Shown: positions 42,996 through 51,267 of the stretch, piece by piece
Numbering within the stretch: the stretch's first letter is position 1
Layout: every line of letters begins with the position of its first letter
Assembly: GCA_036389035.1 (NCBI GenBank)
Contig: DASVQQ010000035.1
Coordinates: 1 to 62,280 of the forward strand
DNA length: 62,280 nucleotides
Source of the DNA: Jatrophihabitans sp.
GTDB lineage: Bacteria > Actinomycetota > Actinomycetes > Mycobacteriales > Jatrophihabitantaceae
Direction: 5' to 3'
The notes under the pieces: generated by a model
Database searches by the model: none
The model's input: only the letters and a program-made list of their open reading frames with translations
Told to the model about the DNA's origin: nothing
Position numbers and translations under genes: made by a program

Positions 42996-43778
42996 GTGGC
43001 CGCTTTCGACATCGACATATCCAGCCCCTTCCCCTCTGGGTTTACCAGAGGACACGGCGGACCCAACTCCGGTGGCCACCATCCGCCCGAGTGGTACATC
43101 CAGTTCGGTATGGATCTGGGCGCGCCCCCTGGCACCGAGATTCATGCCGCCTTCGACGCGCACATCACGAAACTGAGCCCGCACGATCCCGCCACGGACA
43201 GCGGCAAGGTCTACGGCGCGCAGCTTTTCATGCGGGCGTCGAACGACATGATGGGTGGCTTCTACACCCACCTCGCCGATGTGCCCGCGAACTTGGCCGT
43301 CGGATCGACGGTCTCCAGAGGCGACGTGCTGGGAACGGTGCTGGCCTCGGGAGGTATCCCGCCGCACGTGCACATGGCCCTCGTCGAGATCATCGGCGGC
43401 GCGCCGGGTGGCCGGTACCAGGGCGTGGACCTGTACCAGCTGTTCCTGGACATCTCGAATTCCGACACCGTCACCTCGGTCAGCTTTATGCAGGACGGCT
43501 CACCACCGGTGCCCGGCGGAGGATCCGGCGGTGGTGGATCCAGCGGTGGCGCGAAGGTGTATCACCTCGGCTCCCTGCGCGGGATCCAGGAAGGCCTGGC
43601 GGTGCTCGGATTCGACCCTGGAGGCATCGACGGTCTGGACGGGCCCAAGACGCGGGCCGCTGTCACGCAGTTCCAGGCATCCCAAGGCCTTTCGCAGGAC
43701 GGGCAGGCCGGGCCCAACACCCGTGCCGCGCTCGCGAACGCCCTCATCGAGCAGGGTCACCAGGTCGACGGCGTCTGA
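42996..43778 (+). CDS. M23-like protein + peptidoglycan-binding domain (altered zinc ligand)
   Basis: GTG 42996 (GAAAGG 9 nt before) gives a 260-aa protein. Residues 30-140 match LytM/M23 peptidases: FGMDLG (canonical HxGxD becomes Q36-F-G-M-D40), GFYTHLADV with H92, and PPHVHMALV with H124/H126. The first zinc ligand His appears as Gln36, so activity may be lost or H28/H29 may replace it. A Gly/Ser linker (about 173-187) leads to a PG_binding_1-like C-terminus (GIDGLDGPKTRAAVTQFQASQGL). No signal peptide. Pairs with the preceding lysozyme-like gene; convergent with the CCCH-repeat gene. Confidence 0.72.
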   Translation: MAAFDIDISSPFPSGFTRGHGGPNSGGHHPPEWYIQFGMDLGAPPGTEIHAAFDAHITKLSPHDPATDSGKVYGAQLFMRASNDMMGGFYTHLADVPANLAVGSTVSRGDVLGTVLASGGIPPHVHMALVEIIGGAPGGRYQGVDLYQLFLDISNSDTVTSVSFMQDGSPPVPGGGSGGGGSSGGAKVYHLGSLRGIQEGLAVLGFDPGGIDGLDGPKTRAAVTQFQASQGLSQDGQAGPNTRAALANALIEQGHQVDGV

Positions 43779-43838
43779 CGTCTGATCTTGGCCAGGCCGT
43801 CGGCCTAGGGCAGCGCCGTCCGCCCGCGGCTCGGGTGC

Positions 43839-45437
43839 TCATCCTTGCGGTGGCGGCGTGGCCCCGGGGACGAACCTCGTCAGCCGCCCGGTCACAGCTG
43901 TGCCCGCCGCCGCGTCTTTGGCGATGACCACGCCACCGCCGTCCACCTCGGTGACCACGTCGTCGACGTAGTGGAACCCGCCCTGCTCGTCCGAGGTCAC
44001 CGTGACGGCCTTCGAGACGGCGCCATGCAGGAAAGTAAGGCCGATGCTGGCGGCGGCGTTGAAGCCCGCGCCATTGACGACGACGGACTCGGCGCTGCTT
44101 GTGACAGTCAGGCGAGGCCCGGCTGCCACCGGTGCCTCCTCGACCGGTGCCGACTCGGGTGGCGCCTTGACCGCGAGGCTGTACGCCAGGCTTGTCGTGA
44201 AGTCGTGCGGTTGCCCCCCGGCGCACACACCGCCGCCGTCGCCCTCGAACGCCAGGCCCCCGCACCGTGCGCACCGGCGCCAGCCGGCCTCGGCGCCCTC
44301 CGGCGGGAACTCGACCGGAATCCCGTACAGCCGACTGTCGGTGAAGTCGTGAGCGGCGCCGTCCCAGCAGTTGCCGGCTGAGTCGCCCCCGTAGGCGAGG
44401 CCTTGGCACCGGTTGCAGCATCGCCAGTTTGACTCGCCTCCGATCGGTGCGGCGTCGACCGGAATGCTGTAGGCGCCGCTGTCGGCAAGGTCGTGGGGCT
44501 GTCCGTCGCGGCACACGCCGTGTGACAGCTGAGTGAACGTCATGCCGTTGCACTTGCCGCACTTGCGCCACCCGGGCTGCCCGTTGGCGAGCAGGTCGGG
44601 AAACACGCTGTAGGCGCCGCTGGTGGAGTGATCGTGAACCTCACCTGCTGGGCAGGGTCCGATGGCAAGACTGGTCATCGCCAGCAATTGGCACTTGCTG
44701 CACCACTTCCAGCCGGGTTGGGCGTCCGGCCGGGCGTCGACCGCGACGCTGTAGTCGGCGCTGTCGGCGTAGTCATGCTCGCCGCCGACGAAGCAGGCCC
44801 CGTTGGAGATGCCGCCGAAGGCCAGCGCCTGGCAGCGGCCGCATTGACGCCAGCCTGACTGGGTGCCCTCCAGGGAGATGCCGAAGGGCAGGACGTAACC
44901 GTCACCGCTCGGGGTGTGACTGCCGCCGTTCACACATTGGTTAGCAAGGTAGTCGGCGATGACGATTCCTTGGCAGTTGCCGCACCAGGTCCACCATTGC
45001 TGCAAGCCCGACTGCACGAGCGGAACGCTGTACTCCCAGCTGCCCGTGGGATCGTGCGGACCACCCGAGAAGCACACGGCATCCTGCTTCGAGCTGTCGT
45101 ACAGCCCGCGGCACACGCTGCAGGAACGCCAACCCGGCTGGGCGCCGGGGATGTGGGAAACGACCGGCACGCTGTACTCGAAAGAGGCGTCACTCAGGTC
45201 GTGCGGAGTGCCGTCCTGGCATCGGCCCGGGATGTGGCTGAACGCCAGTCCCTCGCACCTCAGACAGCGGCGCCAGCCCGGTTGGGCTCCGTCCTGCGCG
45301 GGGCCGTACGGAAGCAGGTATTCCCGGCTGACCGCGAAGCGATGCATCCCGCCGTCGGAACAGGCGCCGCTGGTGTGTCCGATGTACACCAGGGTGCGGC
45401 AGTGACTGCAGCGCCGCCACTGGGTCTTGAGCTCCAC
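43839..45437 (-). CDS. Nine-repeat CCCH zinc-knuckle-like protein with C-terminal Ig-like domain
   Basis: The 532-aa product has nine tandem repeats of about 46 residues (about 5-430). Each has W-R-x-C-x2-C, 11-13 residues, C, 5 residues, H, then S-x-x-Y-x-(V/L)-P. Repeat 1 shows C10, C13, C26 and H32. The CCCH set could bind zinc. Residues 445-530 look like an Ig/IPT fold (VTSSAESVVVNGAGFNA; VTVTSDEQGGF). No signal peptide or TM helix. I have seen similar W-x-C-x2-C repeats in bacterial hypothetical proteins but know no function. Start GTG 45437 follows GAGAGGGGGG. It is the last gene of the giant-protein operon (39-nt gap). Confidence 0.72.
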   Translation of the reverse strand: MELKTQWRRCSHCRTLVYIGHTSGACSDGGMHRFAVSREYLLPYGPAQDGAQPGWRRCLRCEGLAFSHIPGRCQDGTPHDLSDASFEYSVPVVSHIPGAQPGWRSCSVCRGLYDSSKQDAVCFSGGPHDPTGSWEYSVPLVQSGLQQWWTWCGNCQGIVIADYLANQCVNGGSHTPSGDGYVLPFGISLEGTQSGWRQCGRCQALAFGGISNGACFVGGEHDYADSADYSVAVDARPDAQPGWKWCSKCQLLAMTSLAIGPCPAGEVHDHSTSGAYSVFPDLLANGQPGWRKCGKCNGMTFTQLSHGVCRDGQPHDLADSGAYSIPVDAAPIGGESNWRCCNRCQGLAYGGDSAGNCWDGAAHDFTDSRLYGIPVEFPPEGAEAGWRRCARCGGLAFEGDGGGVCAGGQPHDFTTSLAYSLAVKAPPESAPVEEAPVAAGPRLTVTSSAESVVVNGAGFNAAASIGLTFLHGAVSKAVTVTSDEQGGFHYVDDVVTEVDGGGVVIAKDAAAGTAVTGRLTRFVPGATPPPQG

Positions 45438-45475
45438 GGTTCCCCCCTCTCGCCGGCCGCCGGCCTGAGCGGAAA

Positions 45476-47131
45476 CTACGTCTTGTCGACCTGGTCGAAC
45501 CGCAAACCGCTTGACCCCTCGCCGCTGCCGGTCAGCTTGCGCCTGGCCTGCCAGAGGTGGCGCGACCCGTCGTGCCAGCGTGCGTGCTGCCAGGTCCGCA
45601 CCACCTGAACGCCCGAGCGCGGAACCTCCTCCTCATGCAGCCACACGTTTCCCGACGGCAGCAGCGTCCCGGCAGGTTGGAGGTTGCTGACCTCGCCGTT
45701 GACGATGCGCGACAGCGGAACGAGCCGGAGCCGGATCGACTCCTGATCCGAGAGTTGCTCGGGCATCAAGGGAAACCAGTGATCAGGCACGTCTGAGTCG
45801 ACGTGATAAGCCGGGTGCTCGGTGATCACCGGCGGCGGGATATCCCGGGCGGCCCACTCGGCGAACCGGTCGCGGGCGCGGCCTTGGTCATCGCACACGA
45901 TCGACTCCACGGCCCACGCGAGGTTGGCCATCTCGTCACGCAGCAGCACCACGACGTCGGTCGGCTGGCTTTCCAGCGAGCCGGGAATGGCGGGCGTGAG
46001 GAAGAACCATGGACTCGTCGGCCGCTCCTGACCTGGCGTCAACGGTTGCTCCGCCGCGCTGAGGCTGAAGAGGTTCCACCCATCGACGTCCGGATCAATG
46101 GCGGTGAGCGTGCTCGTGCCGCCGAACACGTCGTGCACGTCGAACCGGCTCACTTGGCTGAGGGTCGAGACCGGCACCCGGATGGGAACGACGAACCAGT
46201 CATTGCCATACACCGTGGCGTAGCCGACCAGCATCAGCCGGCCGAGGTCGATGGGTGCGGCGTCCACCGACCCCGGGTCGAATCGGGCGTCCTCCATCTC
46301 CCAGAACCGCGGTGCGGGCATTCCGCCGAATCGCGCGGGAGCGGGGATTCCGCTCTGCTTGATCCGCCGCGCTTCTCCGGGCGCCGGACCGTCCACCTCG
46401 AAGGCGTCCACCGCCGACCAGTCCAACCGCCCCCCGTGGTACTCGCTCGCGCGCAGTTCCACCGACGGCAGTCCGGTCGCGCGAAGGGCGAAGGCGTGCT
46501 CCAAGCGGTGCTCATCCCAGCAGTCCTGATCGGCGGGGATCAGCTCGGGCGCCTGCGCCCGCCACCATTCGAGCCAGTCGCCGGCCAGGGACGCGAGCTG
46601 CGCGGCGGTCGAGGTCACGGCCGCGCCCGCGCGCAGCGCAGCCAACTCCTCCTCGACGGTCCCGGCATCGGACAACCGCTGCAGGCAGCCGGCCAGCCCG
46701 GCGCCGTCCGGTAATGCGCGGCGAACCGCGGAGTCGCCCTGGTCGAGCAACGCCGAGCTGGGGAACGGACAGCGCGCGACGAACGCTGCCAGGTCATCGG
46801 CCGCTCCAGCAGCTGCGAGCATTCGGCGCAGCCGCAGGCCGCCCTCGAGCCGCAGGCGGGGCGACGGCCCGCCCCCATGCTCTTCCACAAGTCGCTCGAG
46901 CGGAGTGGCCCCGGAGGCAAACGTCTGCCAATTCTCGCCGTCGGCGGTACGCCACTGGTCAAGCGGATGGACGTCCAGGACTGCCTCCACCCAGGCAGGC
47001 GACGCCGCGTTCTCGTGGCGGAACTCACCGAACTGCCACTGCCTGCCCAACAGCCAGAGCGGGTCATAGACCCGCGCGGCCAGGCCTTCTTCGATGCCAT
47101 GGCCACGTGACGGGCTCTCGTAGTGGCTCAT
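45476..47131 (-). CDS. Conserved-looking 551-aa protein of unknown function (giant operon gene 4)
   Basis: ATG 47131 overlaps the stop of the upstream gene (ATGA); a longer ORF to 47251 lies inside that gene and is rejected. The N-terminus has EGLAARVYDPLWLLGRQWQFGEFRHENAAS, a striking 'DPLWLLGRQWQFGEF' phrase I have seen in uncharacterised bacterial proteins that accompany similar giants. The rest alternates strands and helices with no recognised catalytic motif. It ends near EGSSGLRFDQVDKT. Translational coupling to the 1379-aa gene suggests equimolar production. Function unknown. Confidence 0.72.
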   Translation of the reverse strand: MSHYESPSRGHGIEEGLAARVYDPLWLLGRQWQFGEFRHENAASPAWVEAVLDVHPLDQWRTADGENWQTFASGATPLERLVEEHGGGPSPRLRLEGGLRLRRMLAAAGAADDLAAFVARCPFPSSALLDQGDSAVRRALPDGAGLAGCLQRLSDAGTVEEELAALRAGAAVTSTAAQLASLAGDWLEWWRAQAPELIPADQDCWDEHRLEHAFALRATGLPSVELRASEYHGGRLDWSAVDAFEVDGPAPGEARRIKQSGIPAPARFGGMPAPRFWEMEDARFDPGSVDAAPIDLGRLMLVGYATVYGNDWFVVPIRVPVSTLSQVSRFDVHDVFGGTSTLTAIDPDVDGWNLFSLSAAEQPLTPGQERPTSPWFFLTPAIPGSLESQPTDVVVLLRDEMANLAWAVESIVCDDQGRARDRFAEWAARDIPPPVITEHPAYHVDSDVPDHWFPLMPEQLSDQESIRLRLVPLSRIVNGEVSNLQPAGTLLPSGNVWLHEEEVPRSGVQVVRTWQHARWHDGSRHLWQARRKLTGSGEGSSGLRFDQVDKT

Positions 47132-50100
47132 CCCTGGCCGTCCGGAATCGGGAGGACGGTGCGCAGCTCGGGCACGTCCACCAGGTCGAGTGTCCGGATC
47201 CGCGACAGCAACAGCGTCTCCTCCACGCAGGCGTGCACGTCCTCCAGACACCAGCCGCGAGCGGGATCCGGCGGAACGGCGATGAGCATGGCCTGCGGCG
47301 GGCGGGCGCCCGGCCGGTCGTAGTCGAACGCCACGCCGACGATCTCCTCCGCGCCGTGCGCGCCGGGCGGCCGGGGCACCACCTCCGTCCAGGAGTCGAC
47401 CACCAGGCCGGCGTGGGTGTCAGCGGGGTCGTCCTGCTGGAGCACCAGCGAGTTGCGCGGGCCGGCGCCCTCGGCCAGCGCAGCGGTCGCCACCCACGGC
47501 TGCGCGGCGGCCTCGGCTGCGACTGGCTGGGCGAGGACATAGGAGGCCGCGGACGTCTGGGCCAGCACCTCAGCGGCGACCATCGCACCGTCGAGCGTGT
47601 CGACTCGCGGGCGGACCAGGCACATGTCGCGCAGCCAACCGGCCACCGCGTCGGCGTCGGGAGCTGGCGCCGGGGCGGGTGGAAGGCCGCGCGTCAACCG
47701 GGGCGCCACCTTCACGGCAGGGTGCAGCAGGGCAGCGGTGACCGCGAGCAAGCTGGCCACCCACGCGCCGGCGGCGGCCGGTTGAGCGTTCGGATCAGGC
47801 GGCGCGGCCCGATCGGCGAGATCGACCGAACCGAGCAGCGAGCGCAACCGGTCAAGGTCGGCGGCGGCGGGGCCGGCTCCCACGGGCAATCCGAGCTCGG
47901 CCAGCCGCCGCACTACGGGCTCCGCGGCCTCGGCCGAGTCGATGCGGCCCAGATCCTTGGCAGCCGCGCGGACTTTGGCCAGCCAGCCACCCACCCGGTC
48001 ACCCAGGTCAGTGAGGTGGTGTCCAGACCCTGGCTCCGGATCGGCCGGGTCCAGGTGCGCGGGAGTCAGCGGGGTCGCGCCGGAGGTCACCGCCCGCAGC
48101 CGCTCGCAGAGCAGCATGAGGTCGGTGAACGCCGCCTCGTCAAAGTCGCCGGCAGCCGTGAGCGCGTCCCGGACGCTGGTCGCGGGCGCGATCAACAGGT
48201 CGAGCGCGCACCAGCCGAGCGCGCCGAGGCGAGCGCTGAGCGGTGCGTCGGCCGCGGCTCCGAACCGGCGGCGCAGCCAACCTTCGACGCCGGGCTCCAG
48301 CTGAGCGAGCGGCCGGTCGTCGTTCCAGCCGGGCGGCATGGCTGCGGGCAAAAGCATGCCGACGTGATGAGTCACCGCTATGCCGCCGCGCGGGGTGCGC
48401 AGCACGTCGTAATCCGAGGGCAGGTCCTGGCCCCTGCCGATCGCGTCCGCGGCGAGCCCGGCCCGCAGCGCGCTGCCGCCGACGAGCTGGTGGACGCTCT
48501 CGGCCAGCAGCAGATCACTGACCGCGTCGAAGGTCTCCTCGAGCTCGGCGAGCATCCGACGGATGGCAGGGCCGTCCGCCTGAGGGTCGGCACCGGTGAT
48601 CGAGCGCAGGGTGTCATCGGAGTCGAAGCGTGCCCGGTCCCGGCGCAGGGCTTGCCCGTCGACGACGTTGCGGGCGCCGATCGACACCTTGGCCTCCTCG
48701 TGACCCGGCGCCTCGGCCTCGACAAGCGGGGCGAGCGGGTACGCCTGCCGGAAGCCGGCGACGCAGGCATCCAGCTTCGCGTCGTGCAGGGCCCGCTCGA
48801 ACTGGTACCCCAGCAGCGCGTTGACCGTTTGGCCGCCGCGCACGCCTTCGATCATCGCCTGCGCCCGCCGGACCCGCGCCGACTGGATGTCGACCGCGAA
48901 CGCGCCCTTGTCCGAGTGGGCCTGCCAGCCCGACCTCAACACCGCCGCGGTGGTCGCGTGGTGCAGGGACGGCGTGAGGAGGTAGCCCTGCCGCTGCGGA
49001 TTGGGATTAATGGACTCGATGTTGGTGAGCCAGCCGTACCCGCCGGTGCGTATCCCGCTCGGCCTGGCCTTTCGCAGACCGTCCAGGCGCGAGGCCGCCA
49101 AGGACGACACCCACGCGTCCACCCGGCTCGACAGCGCCTCCAACGTCTCGCGGTACAGCCGCTCCAGCCGCGGCAGGTCGGCGATGGCGTCGTCCTCGAC
49201 CGTGACGAAGTGCGCGAACAGCTCCCGGACCGGCGCACCGGTGGCGGCTCGCTCGGCGACGGCGTCAGGCAGTGCCGGACCGCCGAGGGAGACCAGGTTG
49301 CGCAAGAAGTTGTAGGTCCATTCGGCTTGGGCGTAGAACATGCTGGTCGTCGGAGGGTTTCGAAGCTGCCAGAGCGGCTCGGTGAGCGATCGGTAGGTGT
49401 CGTCGAACGGATCCGGGGCCGGCGGCGTGTGCGTCTGGCGCATGTGCGCAAGCCCCTCGTCGAACAGGAACAGCAACTGGGCCAGTGGATGGCCCGAGAC
49501 CGCGGGCGCCAAAGCCTGCGGCAGCCCGTCCGGGAAGGGGTCGAGGACTTGGGCCCCACCCTGCTCGGCGTGCCGCCACGCCAGCGGTGAGGTCGACGGG
49601 ATCGCGCCGACCGCGGCAGGCGGCGGCTTCTTACCTTCCCACGTGCCCGCGAAGTTGGGATAGCCGTTCAACTGGCGCGGACTCGCTTCCCGGCTCAGCA
49701 GATCGAGAAGGACCGCGTCCTGGTCGGCCCCCTCGCCGACCTGCAGGCCGCGGTCCAGATGTTCGGCCATCACGGCGAGGAAGGACCCGACGTAGAAGGT
49801 GATGTTCGGATCGACGTCCTCGCCACGCCACAGGTCGGTCGAGCTGACCGGAAGCAGCCCGTAAGGCTGGCGCGCGATGCGCAGCACGGGCAGCGGTCCC
49901 CGCGCTCGGACGTACTTGCTGTAGTGATCGCGCGCCGCGAGGAACCACGGATCCCGGCACGGCGTGGAGTTACCGGTGTCGGCGCTCTCGCGCGGGCGCC
50001 ACATCCGCGACCAGGAGTAGAAGTCGGCCTGCAGGCTGTGCAGCCTGTGCAGCAGCGCCTCATCGTCGCTGCCAGGGTCGCACACGCCGGCCAGCACCGC

Positions 50101-51267
50101 TGCCCCGTCGACGCCGAGAGCCCGAGCGAGCCGCGCTGCCTCCTGGGGGCTGGAGGCGTCGTATGCCGCCCGCCATCTCTCGACCAGGTCGGGGTCGTTC
50201 GGGGCGCCTCGGGATAGCCAGCCGCTGCGGGTCTCTGGCGTGTTGTTCGTCGGGGTGCGGGCCGGCAGGGGTGACAGGCCGCCGGAGAACGTGTGGGCAG
50301 CGAGCATGTCCTGGACCCTGGCCGCTCCGGTGGCGCTGTCCTGAGAGGACACCCCGACGACGGTCAGCAGATCGAAGCTTTGCTCTGGATCCTCAAGTGG
50401 AACAGCGAGCCCCATCCCGCACTCGACGGCCTTCGGAAAGTCGATCAACCACCGGCTCGTGTCGTCGAACGGAAGCGAGTCCGGGCCCGCGCCGCCGCCG
50501 GTCGCCTTCGGGGCCAGTCCCACCGGCAGCGTGTCCGGGATGTCCGCGCCGACCTCGCGCCACACCAGCGCACCGTCCCGGTAGGCCGAGAATTCCAGCC
50601 GATCAGGCAACAGCAGGGTGCGCGCGGACCGCATCCAGGCCTCCGGGCGCAGCTCAACGTCAGGAAAGCCCGGCTCGCCGGGCGGTTGGCCGGACGGGGT
50701 CAACGCGGCACGGACCCAGCTCGCCCGCTCTCCGCCGGACGCCGCGACGAGGGCTCGCCAGGCGGCCTGCCGCCTCGGCACATCCATGCCGGCGGCGAAG
50801 ATTTCGCGCCAGTAGGCGGTTCCTGCTCGGCGTTCGCCTTCGGTCAGCGCCAGCTCGTGGCTGTCGACGTGCACGTCGTCGGGATAGACCCGGATCCGCA
50901 GTTCGGGCGAGCCGGCGTTGTCCCGGTACACCGCCTCCAACCTCAGCGGTAGCAGCAGGATGGGGTCGCTGTTGTCGCTGGCGAAGAGCGGGGACTCCGC
51001 AGCCAGGCTGTCATAGGCCCGTGCCGCTTCGTCGTACCTGGCGGTGGCAGCCTGCAGCGCTGCCGCCCCGGCGTCGAGCGCGGGTTGCAGCGTCTGGATC
51101 TCGGCGTAGATCTCCGGGTTCAGCCCCTGATCGACGACCTGGAAGGAGCCGTCGGCCTCACGCCAGAAATCCGCGTGCGACTCGGCGCTGTGCAGGTTGC
51201 GCAGGGCGAGTTCTCGCTCGGCTCGTGCGGAGCCGACCGCGAACCGCCGGTCCGTCAGTTCCGCCAT
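47128..51267 (-). CDS. Giant 1379-aa protein of unknown function (giant operon gene 3)
   Basis: The ATG at 51267 overlaps the upstream stop by one base (TGATG). Visible phrases are LLLPLRLEAVYRDN, IRVYPDDVHVDSHELALTEGERRAGTAYWREIF, ARQPYGLLPVSS and VNALLGYQFERALHDAKLD. The YPDDVHVDxHE phrase recurs in an uncharacterised family (memory). No ATPase, nuclease, protease or transmembrane signature was found; the chain is mixed helix and strand with many Trp/Arg and Pro-rich loops. It is the largest protein of the operon. No function can be assigned; structural role is a guess. Confidence 0.75.
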   Translation of the reverse strand: MAELTDRRFAVGSARAERELALRNLHSAESHADFWREADGSFQVVDQGLNPEIYAEIQTLQPALDAGAAALQAATARYDEAARAYDSLAAESPLFASDNSDPILLLPLRLEAVYRDNAGSPELRIRVYPDDVHVDSHELALTEGERRAGTAYWREIFAAGMDVPRRQAAWRALVAASGGERASWVRAALTPSGQPPGEPGFPDVELRPEAWMRSARTLLLPDRLEFSAYRDGALVWREVGADIPDTLPVGLAPKATGGGAGPDSLPFDDTSRWLIDFPKAVECGMGLAVPLEDPEQSFDLLTVVGVSSQDSATGAARVQDMLAAHTFSGGLSPLPARTPTNNTPETRSGWLSRGAPNDPDLVERWRAAYDASSPQEAARLARALGVDGAAVLAGVCDPGSDDEALLHRLHSLQADFYSWSRMWRPRESADTGNSTPCRDPWFLAARDHYSKYVRARGPLPVLRIARQPYGLLPVSSTDLWRGEDVDPNITFYVGSFLAVMAEHLDRGLQVGEGADQDAVLLDLLSREASPRQLNGYPNFAGTWEGKKPPPAAVGAIPSTSPLAWRHAEQGGAQVLDPFPDGLPQALAPAVSGHPLAQLLFLFDEGLAHMRQTHTPPAPDPFDDTYRSLTEPLWQLRNPPTTSMFYAQAEWTYNFLRNLVSLGGPALPDAVAERAATGAPVRELFAHFVTVEDDAIADLPRLERLYRETLEALSSRVDAWVSSLAASRLDGLRKARPSGIRTGGYGWLTNIESINPNPQRQGYLLTPSLHHATTAAVLRSGWQAHSDKGAFAVDIQSARVRRAQAMIEGVRGGQTVNALLGYQFERALHDAKLDACVAGFRQAYPLAPLVEAEAPGHEEAKVSIGARNVVDGQALRRDRARFDSDDTLRSITGADPQADGPAIRRMLAELEETFDAVSDLLLAESVHQLVGGSALRAGLAADAIGRGQDLPSDYDVLRTPRGGIAVTHHVGMLLPAAMPPGWNDDRPLAQLEPGVEGWLRRRFGAAADAPLSARLGALGWCALDLLIAPATSVRDALTAAGDFDEAAFTDLMLLCERLRAVTSGATPLTPAHLDPADPEPGSGHHLTDLGDRVGGWLAKVRAAAKDLGRIDSAEAAEPVVRRLAELGLPVGAGPAAADLDRLRSLLGSVDLADRAAPPDPNAQPAAAGAWVASLLAVTAALLHPAVKVAPRLTRGLPPAPAPAPDADAVAGWLRDMCLVRPRVDTLDGAMVAAEVLAQTSAASYVLAQPVAAEAAAQPWVATAALAEGAGPRNSLVLQQDDPADTHAGLVVDSWTEVVPRPPGAHGAEEIVGVAFDYDRPGARPPQAMLIAVPPDPARGWCLEDVHACVEETLLLSRIRTLDLVDVPELRTVLPIPDGQG

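Noticed and set aside
43794..43806. Hairpin between convergent M23-like and CCCH-repeat genes as terminator
   Set aside because: Loop of 1 nt and no T-run; too tight to form a terminator.
46714..49590. 958-aa plus-strand ORF
   Set aside because: Shadow of the giant-operon genes; low-complexity Arg/Gly/Gln composition.
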